In this document: positions 1 to 8,404 of the stretch, piece after piece
Layout of the letters: the number at the start of each line of letters is the position of its first letter
Numbering within the stretch: the first letter of the stretch is position 1
Assembly: GCA_012032075.1 (NCBI GenBank)
Contig: JAAURU010000008.1
Span: forward strand, 1 to 21,730
Direction of reading: 5' to 3'
Length of the DNA: 21,730 nucleotides
Origin: Flavobacterium sp.
GTDB taxonomy: Bacteria; Bacteroidota; Bacteroidia; Flavobacteriales; Flavobacteriaceae
Position numbers and translations under genes: made by a program
The notes under the pieces: generated by a model
The model's input: the letters and a program-made list of their open reading frames with translations, nothing else
Database searches by the model: none
Told to the model about the DNA's origin: nothing

Positions 1-1187
1 AAGTAATCTATTTTACAGGAAATTCACTTGGTCTTCAGCCAAAATCTGCAAAAACTTATGTAGATGAGGTAATGAACGATTGGGCAAACCTTGCAGTAGA
101 AGGTCATTTTTATGCCGATAAACCTTGGTGGGATTATCATGAGCGTTTTTGCCAGCCTTTAAGTGAAATTGTTGGAGCAAAACCTTCAGAAGTAGGAGTA
201 ATGAACACTTTAACTGTAAATCTTCATTTATTAATGGTTTCGTTTTATAGGCCTACTCTTAAAAAATTCAAAATCATTTGTGAAGAAAAAGCCTTCCCAT
301 CAGATCAATATATGTTTCAATCCCAAGTAGATTTTCATGCTAAAAGCATTGGGTTTAACCCAAAAGAAGCTATTGTTGAAATCAAAAGAAGAGAAGGTGA
401 ACATAATATTCGAATTGAAGATGTTCTTTCAAAAATAGAAGAAGTAGAAGATGAGCTAGCTTTAGTGCTTATAGGAGGAGTAAATTATTATACTGGTCAA
501 GTTTTCGATATTAAAGCAATAACAGAAGCTGGTCATAAAACAGGAGCTTACGTGGGTTGGGATTTGGCTCATGCAGCTGGAAATATCGAATTAAAATTAC
601 ACGAATGGAATGTTGATTTTGCTTCTTGGTGTAGTTATAAATACATGAATTCAGGTCCAGGAAATGCTTCAGGTTATTTTGTTCATGAAAAACATCATAA
701 TGATTCCGAATTATCTCGTTTTGCAGGTTGGTGGGGACACAATAAAGAACGTCGTTTTCTAATGGAACCTAATTTTGATCCTGTAAGAAGTGCCGATGGT
801 TGGCAAATTAGTAATTTACCTATATTATCATTAGCACCTTATTTAGCGTCTGTTCACATGTTTGCAGCAATCGGTATGCAAAAACTTATTAATAAACGAA
901 ATTTAATTACCAGCTATTTGGAATATATATTGCATGAAATTGATGCTGAAATTGAAGGTTCTGAATTCGAAATAATAACACCACTAAATCAGGAAGAAAG
1001 AGCTTGTCAATTATCAGTATATTTACACGGACAAGGAAAAGAGCTTTTCGATTATCTAATGAAAAACGGAGTCATAACCGATTGGAGAGAACCAAGTGTA
1101 ATCCGATTAGCACCAGTTCCATTATATACTTCTTTTGAAGACATGTACGAATTTGGTCAGATCTTAAAAAAAGGGATTTTGGGATAA
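1..1187 (+). CDS. kynU: Kynureninase, 5' end outside window
   Basis: PLP-dependent hydrolase that cleaves kynurenine or 3-hydroxykynurenine to anthranilate or 3-hydroxyanthranilate plus alanine, in the cytoplasm. The reading frame is open from base 3, and its first codons give YFTGNSLGLQP, the conserved N-terminal kynureninase segment. The ATG at 72 is therefore internal, and roughly 25-30 residues are missing. Visible family features are the WDLAHAAGN segment with the PLP-contacting Asp, the Schiff-base lysine in SYKYMNSGPG (codon 639-641), and the FAGWWGH and SADGWQISN segments that form the active site. About 394 codons are visible of roughly 420 usual. Kynurenine 3-monooxygenase lies 6 kb downstream on the same strand, consistent with a tryptophan/kynurenine catabolic route. 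No frameshift is seen. Confidence 0.95.
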   Translation, partial: VIYFTGNSLGLQPKSAKTYVDEVMNDWANLAVEGHFYADKPWWDYHERFCQPLSEIVGAKPSEVGVMNTLTVNLHLLMVSFYRPTLKKFKIICEEKAFPSDQYMFQSQVDFHAKSIGFNPKEAIVEIKRREGEHNIRIEDVLSKIEEVEDELALVLIGGVNYYTGQVFDIKAITEAGHKTGAYVGWDLAHAAGNIELKLHEWNVDFASWCSYKYMNSGPGNASGYFVHEKHHNDSELSRFAGWWGHNKERRFLMEPNFDPVRSADGWQISNLPILSLAPYLASVHMFAAIGMQKLINKRNLITSYLEYILHEIDAEIEGSEFEIITPLNQEERACQLSVYLHGQGKELFDYLMKNGVITDWREPSVIRLAPVPLYTSFEDMYEFGQILKKGILG

Positions 1188-1240
1188 TAATAAAATAGTT
1201 TTTAATCTTATATTGCTTCTTCTTTCAACTAAATAGCATT

Positions 1241-2929
1241 ATGAAAAATTACCTATTATTACTATTCCTCTTTGTTTTCCAACTAGGATTTTCTAAAGAC
1301 CAACTAACAGAAACCGATAAATTGGCCACTACTTGTAAAGTTTGGGGCTTTTTAAAATATTATCACCCTAATGTAGCTAGCGGAAAGTTCAATTGGGATG
1401 AAGAATTGTATTCCATTTTACCAAAAGTGGAAGAAGCTAAAACAAAAGAAGAATTTTCAACTGTAATAGAAGATTGGATAAATAGATTAGGAGAAGTTCC
1501 AAAAATTAAAATTGTAGATGCATTCCCAAAGGAAAACTATTTTTACAAGAATTTAGATTTATCTTGGATACAAAACAATAAATTTCTTTCTACATCGCTT
1601 TCTAAAAAACTAAAGCATATTGAAGAAAACCGCTATCAAGGACAACAGTATTATATCTATGAAATTATTGAAGATTCAGAAGGAACAGGAATTTTAAATC
1701 TTCAAAATGAGAAAACAACTGAAGATTTTACATGGGAGAAAAAGCAATTCAGACTATTAACACTTTTTAGATACTGGAATGTTATAGAATATTTTGCTCC
1801 TAATAAATATAAAATAGATAAAGATTGGTCTAGTTGTTTGCAAGATATTTTACCAAAAATTGTAAATCCAAAAGATGAAGTATCCTATCATTATGCTTTA
1901 TTAGAAATGGTAGCTAATTTAAATGATTCGCATGCTAGTTATTACATTATGGATCATAATCGTCATTTGAAAACACTTGAATATAATTGTGTAAATATGT
2001 TGCCTTTTGAGGTTGATATAATAGATAACTATTTTGTTGTTTCCAAACTGTATAATGATGCACTTTGTGTTAAAAACGATATCCAAATGGGCGATGCTAT
2101 TGAAAAATTAGATGGCAAAACTGTTCAAGATTATATAGAATTACATAAAAACAAAATACCAGCTTCAAATAACGCTTATCTTTTGAATCAAATTTCAAAA
2201 TTTCATCTTAGGTTTCCTAATAAAGAAATTGAAATTTCATTCTCTCGCGGAAAAAATAATTTTGTTAAGAAAATTGAGTTACAGGGAAGCGATAATTATT
2301 TTGGAGATGTTGAGAAATCTAAAAATAAAGAAAAATATAAAATTTTAGAAGGTAATATAGGTTACCTTAATTTGGAGAATATCTATCCAAAAAATTTAGA
2401 AGAAATACTTCTAGTAATAAAAGAAGCTAAAGGTCTAATAATAGATATTCGTAATTATCCTCACGATGTACATTTACTACTTGCTGATTTTTTAAATTCA
2501 AAACCTAAAGAATTTGCTAAACAAATCTATTCAGATTTAAAATATCCAGGACGTTATATTTGGGAAGAGATGCAGGTTTGCGGAAAAGAGAATCCAAATT
2601 ATTACAAAGGTAAAGTAGTTATTTTAGTTAACGAAGAATCATTTAGTCATTCAGAATGGACTGCTATGTGTCTCAGAACAGCAGATAATGCTATTGTAAT
2701 GGGAAGCCAAACTGCTGGAGCTGATGGAACTAATTTTAACTTTAAAATAGTAATGTTTCATTTTCTCACTTCTTTTACTGGGAAAGGTGTTTTTTATCCT
2801 GACGGAAGAGAGACACAAAGAATAGGAATCGTTCCAGACATTGAAGTAAAACCAACTATAGATGGTTTAAGAGGAATGAAAGATGAGGTTTTAAATAGAG
2901 CCATTGAATATATTGAAACGGGAAAATAA
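1241..2929 (+). CDS. Exported S41 family peptidase (tricorn/CTP type)
   Basis: Secreted or periplasmic serine peptidase of the S41 (C-terminal processing/tricorn core) family, 562 aa. Residues 1-18 form a hydrophobic signal peptide ending near FSK. Two related helical segments follow (about 25-90 and 170-235): each begins with an aromatic-rich W-x3-(K/E)-Y motif and has an ILPK block. A PDZ-like region follows (about 255-310, with QMGDAIEKLDGK). The C-terminal S41 core has the nucleophile in ESFSHSEW (Ser469, codon 2645-2647), then GSQTAGADG and a YPDG-x-ETQRIGIVPD ending typical of flavobacterial S41 proteins. LNDSHASY before the PDZ region may supply the His of a tricorn-type tetrad; that is inference. 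It lies 53 bp after kynU and may be read through from it. Substrate unknown; no frameshift. Confidence 0.9.
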   Translation: MKNYLLLLFLFVFQLGFSKDQLTETDKLATTCKVWGFLKYYHPNVASGKFNWDEELYSILPKVEEAKTKEEFSTVIEDWINRLGEVPKIKIVDAFPKENYFYKNLDLSWIQNNKFLSTSLSKKLKHIEENRYQGQQYYIYEIIEDSEGTGILNLQNEKTTEDFTWEKKQFRLLTLFRYWNVIEYFAPNKYKIDKDWSSCLQDILPKIVNPKDEVSYHYALLEMVANLNDSHASYYIMDHNRHLKTLEYNCVNMLPFEVDIIDNYFVVSKLYNDALCVKNDIQMGDAIEKLDGKTVQDYIELHKNKIPASNNAYLLNQISKFHLRFPNKEIEISFSRGKNNFVKKIELQGSDNYFGDVEKSKNKEKYKILEGNIGYLNLENIYPKNLEEILLVIKEAKGLIIDIRNYPHDVHLLLADFLNSKPKEFAKQIYSDLKYPGRYIWEEMQVCGKENPNYYKGKVVILVNEESFSHSEWTAMCLRTADNAIVMGSQTAGADGTNFNFKIVMFHFLTSFTGKGVFYPDGRETQRIGIVPDIEVKPTIDGLRGMKDEVLNRAIEYIETGK

Positions 2930-2971
2930 TTTACGATATAGAAGTAAATTCCAACCATTAATTATTGGAAT

Positions 2972-3017
2972 ACAGATTAAAGAAATTCTTTAAATTTTTA
3001 AAATTTCTCTAATCTGT
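2972..3017. terminator. AT-rich hairpin between convergent genes
   Basis: The arms at 2972-2987 and 3002-3017 pair over 16 bp with one A/G difference (ACAGATTAAAGAAATT against its complement), around an AT-rich loop. It sits between the end of the plus-strand S41 gene and the end of the minus-strand photolyase gene, so a bidirectional terminator is the natural reading. The outer part (aatctgtg) also occurs beside the hairpin at 18304-18349, so it may be a dispersed flavobacterial intergenic repeat that also ends transcription. Confidence 0.55.
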
Positions 3018-3043
3018 GTTCTTAAAACTTAATATAATATTTT

Positions 3044-4575
3044 TTAATATTCATCCAAGTTCTCCATAATATGTTGTGCTTTCTCTTTAATGTTTGCTAA
3101 TTCGTTAGGTTTCATTTTGTTTAAGAGAGCCAACATCATATTCATTCTATGGTTGTCTTGAAAATGTTCTATTTTGTCATCTAAAAAATTCCAATACAAA
3201 CTATTAAACGGACAAGCTTTTTCTCCTAGTTTGTCTTTTACATTATAATGACAATCGCCACAATAATTACTCATTTTGTCAATATAATTTCCTGAGGAAA
3301 CGTAAGGTTTTGTAGCAATAATTCCACCATCTGCATATTGACTCATTCCTCTTGTGTTTGGCATTTCAACCCATTCAATGGCATCAATATAAACACCTAA
3401 ATACCAAGCATCGACTTCGTCAGGATGTATTTGGGTTAACAAAGAAAAATTGCCAATAATCATTAAACGTTGAATATGATGCGCATAAGCTTCAGTTAAA
3501 CTTTGAGAAATGGCATGTTGCAGGCATTTCATTTTGGTTTTTCCTGTCCAATAAAATTCGGGTAATTTATTGTGGTTTTCCAAGGTATTCATTTTTGAAT
3601 AATCTGGCATTTCTTTCCAATAAATTCCTCTAACATATTCTCTCCAACCTAAAATTTGACGCACAAATCCTTCTACTTGAGATACATCTATTTTATCTTC
3701 ATTTTTTTTCAAAATGTGTAATTACTACATCAACTACTTCTTTCGGACTTATCATTTTCGAATTCATGGCAAATGATAATCGCGAATGAAACAAATAAGC
3801 ATGTTCGCTGTATAAAGCATCTTGGTAATCACCAAAATTTTCCAATAAATTATCACAGAAATAGGCTAAAAGTTCTCTACTTTCTTTTCGGTTTGTAGGC
3901 CAAGGGAATTTTTTAGCATTAATTGCTCCAAAAGTTTTCACTTCAGATTTTTCAATTTCACTAACTAATTTGGAAACATCTTTGCTAAAATTTAAAGGTT
4001 TTGGAATAGGAACTTCACCTTTATATTTGTTTCTGTTACTATGGTCGTAATTCCATTTTCCACCAAGTGGTTGTTCATTGGTAACTAAAACATGATGTTT
4101 TTTTCGCATCATTCGGTAAAAATTCTCCATTAAAAGCAACTTTTTACCTTCAAAAAATCTTTTAGTTCATTTCGTGAAGTATAAAAATGTTCTGTATCAA
4201 AAGTTTCTGACTCGACTTTTAAATTTTTACAAATACTTTTCAGTTGTTCGTCTAACCGAAATTCATCTGGTAATTGGTATTCAAATTTTTCGATTTTGTT
4301 ATCTGAAATCACTTTTGAAATGATTTTTTCTAAATTATGAAGATTTTCTTTATCTGAAATTTTAAAATAAATAACTTGATGATCAGCTTTTTCCAAAGCT
4401 TCAGCAAAATTACGCATCGACATAAAAAAAGCGACTACTTTTTGAATGTGATGTTTCACATAATCGGTTTCCTGACGCATTTCAGCCATTAAATAAATGG
4501 TGTTTTCGTCTTTTTGTTTGTACCAAGAATGTTTAGCATTTAATTGGTCTCCTAATATAAGTCGAGTTTTTTCAT
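3044..4575 (-). CDS. FeS-cluster bacterial cryptochrome/photolyase (PhrB/CryB type), frameshifted
   Basis: Light-driven DNA repair flavoprotein of the FeS-BCP group; characterised members are (6-4) photolyases carrying FAD, a lumazine antenna and a [4Fe-4S] cluster. In order are the N-terminal RLILGDQLN antenna domain, IYLMAEMRQETDYVKHH, GKWNYDHSNR, then the FAD domain with QVEGFVRQILGWREY and YADGGIIATKPY. Four cysteines match the cluster ligands: MKCLQ, the YCGDC pair and ACPFN. Three one-base shifts break the frame: loss in the run at 4567-4572 just after the ATG, loss at 4152-4157, gain at 3702-3709. Repaired length is 510 aa, normal for the family. The ATG at 4575 is chosen because adding one A there gives MKKTRLILGDQLN. 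It is the last gene of the photolyase operon. A true pseudogene is possible but less likely given the window-wide pattern. Confidence 0.88.
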
Positions 4576-4586
4576 AAATCTTTTTT

Positions 4587-4723
4587 GTCAGACTGAGCCT
4601 GTCGAAGTCCCTTATAATTTGTTTGATGTTCTTATTAGTTTTGTCAGACTGAGCCTGTCGTTTATGTCAGACTGAGCTTGTCGAAGTCCCTTTTCAAAAT
4701 GACTTCGACAGGCTCAGTCTGAC
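4587..4723. repeat. Cluster of four palindromic REP-like units, with hairpin
   Basis: Three direct copies of a unit with core TGAGCYTGTCGAAG lie at 4587-4609, 4643-4660 (cut short) and 4666-4688, and one inverted copy at 4701-4723. The last two form a 23-bp stem with one G-T wobble and a 12-nt loop (4689-4700). The cluster fills the gap between the DASH cryptochrome and the FeS photolyase genes, so it could terminate or attenuate transcription, or stabilise the upstream mRNA. Related units occur at 14594 and 16929. Confidence 0.85.
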
Positions 4724-4733
4724 AATGATACTT

Positions 4734-6017
4734 TTATAACCACAATTTCTGATATTCTCCTTTTCCATCATACATTTCAGCTTGTCTTTTAATGTTGAAT
4801 TTTCGGTCTCGCGGATCATTTCCCACACCAGCATTGTAAATCCAATTCCCATAATTCGAATGCACATCATAATCTATCAGCATGCTTTCAAAATACTTTG
4901 CAGCAATTCTCCAATCTTGTTCCCATTCTTTTGCCCAATAACTCGCTACATTTTGTCGGCCACGATTACTCATAAAACCCGTTTTTAGCAATTCTATCAT
5001 ATTGGCATTTACAAAAGGTTCTTTGGTGTTGCCATTTGTCCATTGTCTAAAAGCTTTGTCATTAACTTTCCATTCGTATTCTTTGTTTAAAATACCGTTT
5101 AATTTAAAAATTTTATCTCCATGTTTTAAGGAAATGAATTTAAAATAATCTCTCCAAATCAGTTCAAATATTAGCCAATAAGTATCTTCATTTTTACAAA
5201 TTTCTCTTTCGTAATTTTGCACTTCCCAGTAAATAGTTCGTGCCGAAATGCTTCCGTTTGCCAACCATGCAGAAAGTTTAGAACTGTAACTTTCTCCAAT
5301 TAACCCATTTCTTGTTTTTTTGTAAATAGATAAATTTTCGGTTTCAAAAAAATAATTTTCTATTCTTTTTAAGGCATTACTTTCGCCTCCACGAAAAGGA
5401 AATGCTGATTTTTTATGCAATTTGAAACTTTCTAATCCTAAATCTTCCAAACTCGGAATGCTATTAGAAGTTTCGAAGAAATTTTCTTCTGTCAATGCAT
5501 TTACAGAAACACAAGGACGAATTGTACTCTCTTTTTCACATTTTTTTCGAAATTCGGTAAAAACTTCTGGAATTTTATCAAAACTAGTGTAGGGAATATC
5601 GCTAGGATGAAACAAAAACTGATCGTAAGTTTCTATCCATTTAATTGTGGAAAGGTTTATCTTTTTCTTGATATTAAAGTTAATTAAAACTTCATCAGGT
5701 GTCCATTCTTTTTGCAAGAAAATTGATGTTATTGCATGTTGTTCAATTAATCTTGGTATAATTTTTTCAGGAATATCATGAAAAATATAAAGTGGAATAT
5801 TTAAGTTAGCCAGATTGTTTTTTAAATCCCTTAAGGTTTCTAATAAAAATTTAGCTCTAAATTTTTCTGTTTTTTTAAATCCGTGTTTGTTCGTTTCAAA
5901 CTGCCTTGGATCTAAACAATACACACCAATTACTTTGTTATTGCTTTTACAGGCTTCAAAGAGCGAATTATTGTCTTGAACACGTAAATCATTTCTAAAC
6001 CAAACTAAATTATTCAT
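4734..6017 (-). CDS. DASH family cryptochrome / photolyase
   Basis: FAD-binding photolyase homologue, 427 aa, of the cryptochrome-DASH group; studied members repair UV cyclobutane dimers in single-stranded DNA, and some have signalling roles. The N terminus NLVWFRNDLRVQDN is the classical antenna-domain start. The FAD domain has FPFRGGESNAL, SSKLSAWLANGSISART, FELIWRDYFKF, GFMSNRGRQNVASY, DWRIAAKYFE, and DYDVHSNYGNW with AGVGNDPR, the DASH signature. The ATG gives exactly the family N terminus. No frameshift is seen. It follows the DUF2256 gene in the same direction with a 136-bp gap that holds the heptamer array, and precedes the FeS photolyase. Light-induced expression with the operon is likely but not shown. 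Confidence 0.95.
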   Translation of the reverse strand: MNNLVWFRNDLRVQDNNSLFEACKSNNKVIGVYCLDPRQFETNKHGFKKTEKFRAKFLLETLRDLKNNLANLNIPLYIFHDIPEKIIPRLIEQHAITSIFLQKEWTPDEVLINFNIKKKINLSTIKWIETYDQFLFHPSDIPYTSFDKIPEVFTEFRKKCEKESTIRPCVSVNALTEENFFETSNSIPSLEDLGLESFKLHKKSAFPFRGGESNALKRIENYFFETENLSIYKKTRNGLIGESYSSKLSAWLANGSISARTIYWEVQNYEREICKNEDTYWLIFELIWRDYFKFISLKHGDKIFKLNGILNKEYEWKVNDKAFRQWTNGNTKEPFVNANMIELLKTGFMSNRGRQNVASYWAKEWEQDWRIAAKYFESMLIDYDVHSNYGNWIYNAGVGNDPRDRKFNIKRQAEMYDGKGEYQKLWL

Positions 6018-6103
6018 TTTTAAAAATTGTATTTTGTATAATTTATATTGTATTTAAGAAAGTTATCACAGTTTACAATATACATTCTAGAATAAAGTTC
6101 TCT

Positions 6104-6159
6104 ACTAATCACTAATCACTAATCACTAATCACTAATCACTAATCACTAATCACTAACC
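6104..6159. repeat. Heptanucleotide tandem array, (ACTAATC) x7 plus one variant
   Basis: Seven perfect 7-bp units run without interruption from 6104 to 6152, followed by a variant unit (ACTAACC, 6153-6159). The array lies between DUF2256 and the DASH cryptochrome, and its last unit overlaps the DUF2256 stop codon (6154-6156). Read on the minus strand, the TGATTAG units place stop codons in all frames. It resembles the short tandem heptamer repeats known from cyanobacterial genomes; function unknown. Copy number is expected to vary by slippage. Confidence 0.95.
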
Positions 6160-6294
6160 ACTCTTATTTCTCCTACACTTCTCACTGCAATACTTAACTT
6201 CATTCCAGTTTTTCTCCCATTTTTTTCTCCATGCAAAAGGCAAGCCACAGGTTTTGCAGTTTTTTTCAGGAAGATTTACTTTCTTATGAGCCAT
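6154..6294 (-). CDS. DUF2256 zinc-ribbon-like miniprotein
   Basis: A 46-residue protein matching the DUF2256 family. Four cysteines form a CX2C-X19-CX3C pattern (Cys13, 16, 36, 40), expected to bind one zinc, around the family core FAWRKKWEKNWNEVKYC. The family is often found beside photolyase and cryptochrome genes, as here; no biochemical function is established. The ATG at 6294 overlaps the last codons of the flavin reductase gene by 11 bp in another frame, pointing to translational coupling. The stop lies inside the last unit of the heptamer array. The protein is short, so it is easily missed. Identification is firm from the cysteine spacing and core; a link to photolyase function is inference from context. 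Confidence 0.9.
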   Translation of the reverse strand: MAHKKVNLPEKNCKTCGLPFAWRKKWEKNWNEVKYCSEKCRRNKSG

Positions 6295-6931
6295 TTTTCA
6301 GCATCGATTTAGGAATTGAATTGGGTCTTGCATATTCAAATCTGTCGAGTAATTTTGGTAAACAATATCCATCTAAACCATTTATTGTCACCACATTTCC
6401 TTTTTCTAATTGCAACCAATAATCATCTTGTAAAAGAATTTCTTCAAAATAGATGGCTTCAATGGAAGCAATGATATGTATGCAATTGTTTTCTTTTATT
6501 GGATATTCACTTACATATTTACACAACAATTTAACTGGACTTTCCTTTACAAAAGGTTGTTTTATCCCGTCCATATATTCAGGTTGAATTTGGGTTTCAT
6601 CAAATTCTGAAACACCTTCTACATAATTGGCTGCGGTTTGATGTGCCTTTTGAATCAAATTTTGAGTCACATGATTCACCGTAAAATATCCTGTTTCTTT
6701 AATGTTTTTATAAGTGTCTCTTGGAACTGTTGCTGGTCGCATAATAAAACCTAATAAAGCAGGATCACTTCCTAAATGCGTAACACTACTAAAAATTGCC
6801 AAATTAGGTTTACCTTCTTTTGAAATACTTCCAATTAAGTTAGCCGATTTATAACCCGTAACACTGTTTACAAGGTTTAAACGTGGTACTTTTTCTAGTG
6901 CTTTTAAATTTGCTGTTGTGATTTTTCTCAT
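6284..6931 (-). CDS. Flavin reductase family protein (FMN-binding split barrel)
   Basis: Cytoplasmic 215-aa protein of the flavin reductase-like split-barrel family. It starts with MRKITTANLKALEKVPRLNLVNS. The conserved segments are GSISKEGKPNLAIFSSVTHLGSDPALLGFIMRP (in parts, residues about 34-66) with Ser/Thr flavin-phosphate contacts, then TYKNIKETGYFTVNHVT and KAHQTAANY. It is the first gene of the operon leading to DUF2256 and the two photolyases. By context it could supply reduced flavin to keep their FAD active, but no direct evidence exists and the family also includes unrelated oxidoreductases. Its promoter region is shared with the divergent kynurenine monooxygenase gene and carries an inverted repeat. 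No frameshift. Confidence 0.88.
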   Translation of the reverse strand: MRKITTANLKALEKVPRLNLVNSVTGYKSANLIGSISKEGKPNLAIFSSVTHLGSDPALLGFIMRPATVPRDTYKNIKETGYFTVNHVTQNLIQKAHQTAANYVEGVSEFDETQIQPEYMDGIKQPFVKESPVKLLCKYVSEYPIKENNCIHIIASIEAIYFEEILLQDDYWLQLEKGNVVTINGLDGYCLPKLLDRFEYARPNSIPKSMLKNGS

Positions 6932-6938
6932 GGTTTTA

Positions 6939-6974
6939 TTTTGTTTAACAAAAATACAAATTAATTAAACAAAA
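6939..6974 (-). promoter_or_regulatory. Candidate promoter and operator of the photolyase operon
   Basis: Perfect 10-bp inverted arms TTTTGTTTAA (6939-6948) and TTAAACAAAA (6965-6974) are separated by 16 bp. On the minus strand the spacer contains TATTTTTG (6956-6949), a full match to the Bacteroidota -7 consensus TAnnTTTG, 18 bp before the flavin reductase ATG. No well-spaced -33 TTTG was found. An inverted repeat bracketing a -7 element suggests a repressor or MerR-type regulator site; the regulator is not in the window. Confidence 0.45.
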
Positions 6975-7031
6975 ATTCTATTTCTTTCAAAAAAATACGG
7001 TTTTGAGACGTGCTACCTTTTAATAAATGTC

Positions 7032-7039
7032 TATTTTTG
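7032..7039 (+). promoter_or_regulatory. Candidate -7 element upstream of kynurenine monooxygenase
   Basis: TATTTTTG matches the Bacteroidota -7 consensus TAnnTTTG and lies 17 bp before the ATG at 7057. A TTTG occurs at 7002-7005, but its 26-bp spacing is longer than usual for a -33 box. Weak evidence only. Confidence 0.35.
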
Positions 7040-7056
7040 TGTGAAGAAATAGTAAA

Positions 7057-8400
7057 ATGCAAACACCCAAAGAAATTGCTGTTGTAGGTGCAGGTTTAGT
7101 CGGTTCACTTTTAGCGTATATATTTAAAAAGAGCAGGTCATAACGTTTCGGTTTATGATAGAAGTCCAGATATTCGTAAAATAAATTTTTCGGGACGTTC
7201 CATAAATTTGGTACTTTCAAATAGAGGATTAAAAGCTTTGCAAGATGTTAACCTTGAAAAAGAAATTCTAGAAATAGGCATTCCTGTTGATAAAAGGTGT
7301 ATTCATACAGGGAAAGATTCTATAACTTATCAATCGTATGGAAAATTTGGAGAAGTTATTTATTCACTATCTAGAGGTTTACTGAATAAAAAATGGTAGA
7401 TTTAGCGATTAATGAAGGGGTAAAATTTAATTTTGAAAGTAAGATTTGGGATGTGACGCTTACTGATGCAACTTTGCATATGGGTGAAGAGGAAAGAGGA
7501 GAATGGACTAAATTGCCTCATGATTTAGTTTTTGGTGCAGATGGTGCTTTTTCTAGAATTAGACATAGAATGCAAAGACAAAGTATGTTTAATTATTCTC
7601 AAGAATTTTTACAAATTGGATATAAAGAGCTACACATACCTGCAAATACTGATGGTTCTCATAAATTAGATAAACATTCTCTTCATATTTGGCCTAGAGG
7701 TAAATTTATGCTAATGGCACTTGCAAATTTAGATGGCACATTTACTTGTACACTTTTTATGCCGCATGATGGAGAAAATTCATTTTCTCTTTTAAAAACT
7801 GAAGAACAACTGATAGCTTTTTTTGCCGAACATTTTCCAGATACTAAAGCCGTTATTCCAGATTTAGTTGAAGATTTTTTTAAAAATCCAACGTCTTATT
7901 TAGTGACTATGAAATGTTATCCATGGACTTTTTCTGATAAAGTTGCCTTAATAGGAGATGCTTGTCATGCTATTGTTCCTTTTTATGGTCATGGTATGAA
8001 TGCAGGTTTTGAAGATATTACTGTGTTAAGAGAAATGATGGAAAAATATGGAGATGACTGGGCAAATTTATTAAACGATTATGAAAACTCTAGAAAACCA
8101 AATGCTGATGCTATTGCAGAATTGTCCTATAGAAACTTTGTAGAAATGAGTACTAAAACGGCAGATCCTCAATTTATTTTGCAAAAGAAAATTGAAAAAT
8201 GGTTTTCAGAGAAACATCCTGATAAATGGATTCCTTTGTATAGTAGGGTAACTTTTAGTCATCAACCCTATGCAGAAGCATTAGCAGTTGGTGATAAACA
8301 AGATACGATTATGAAAGAAATCTTAGCAATTGAAAGTATTGAAGAAATTTGGGAAACGGAATCTGTTGAGCAAAGAATTATTGCCTTATTAAACGAATAA
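7057..8400 (+). CDS. kmo: Kynurenine 3-monooxygenase, two frameshifts
   Basis: FAD-dependent monooxygenase that hydroxylates kynurenine to 3-hydroxykynurenine with NADPH and O2; this feeds kynureninase, whose gene opens the window. The ATG at 7057 gives IAVVGAGLVGSLLA, the Rossmann GxGxxG site, reading on to a premature stop at about 7141. A second frame continues with KRAGHNVSVYDRSPDIR and FSGRSINLVLSNRG. The third, 7393-8400, has GADGAFSRIRHRMQ, LHIWPRGKFMLMAL and the GDACHAIVPFYGHGMNAGFED flavin-ribityl motif (in parts). The shifts fit a gain in the A run at 7126-7130 and a loss in the A6 run at 7388-7393. Repaired length is 447 aa, normal for the family. It ends 4 bp from the convergent kinase gene. 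Sequencing error is favoured over loss of function. Confidence 0.9.
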
Positions 8401-8404
8401 TAAT

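Noticed and set aside
6104..6159. CRISPR-like repeat array
   Set aside because: The 7-bp units are contiguous with no spacers, and no cas genes are present.
7020..7220. Open frame on the minus strand over the start of kmo
   Set aside because: Antisense to the clear monooxygenase Rossmann segment; composition fits a shadow frame.
7117..7395. Programmed ribosomal frameshifting in kmo
   Set aside because: Two opposite shifts, no slippery heptamer with downstream structure, and the same kind of break recurs in seven unrelated genes.
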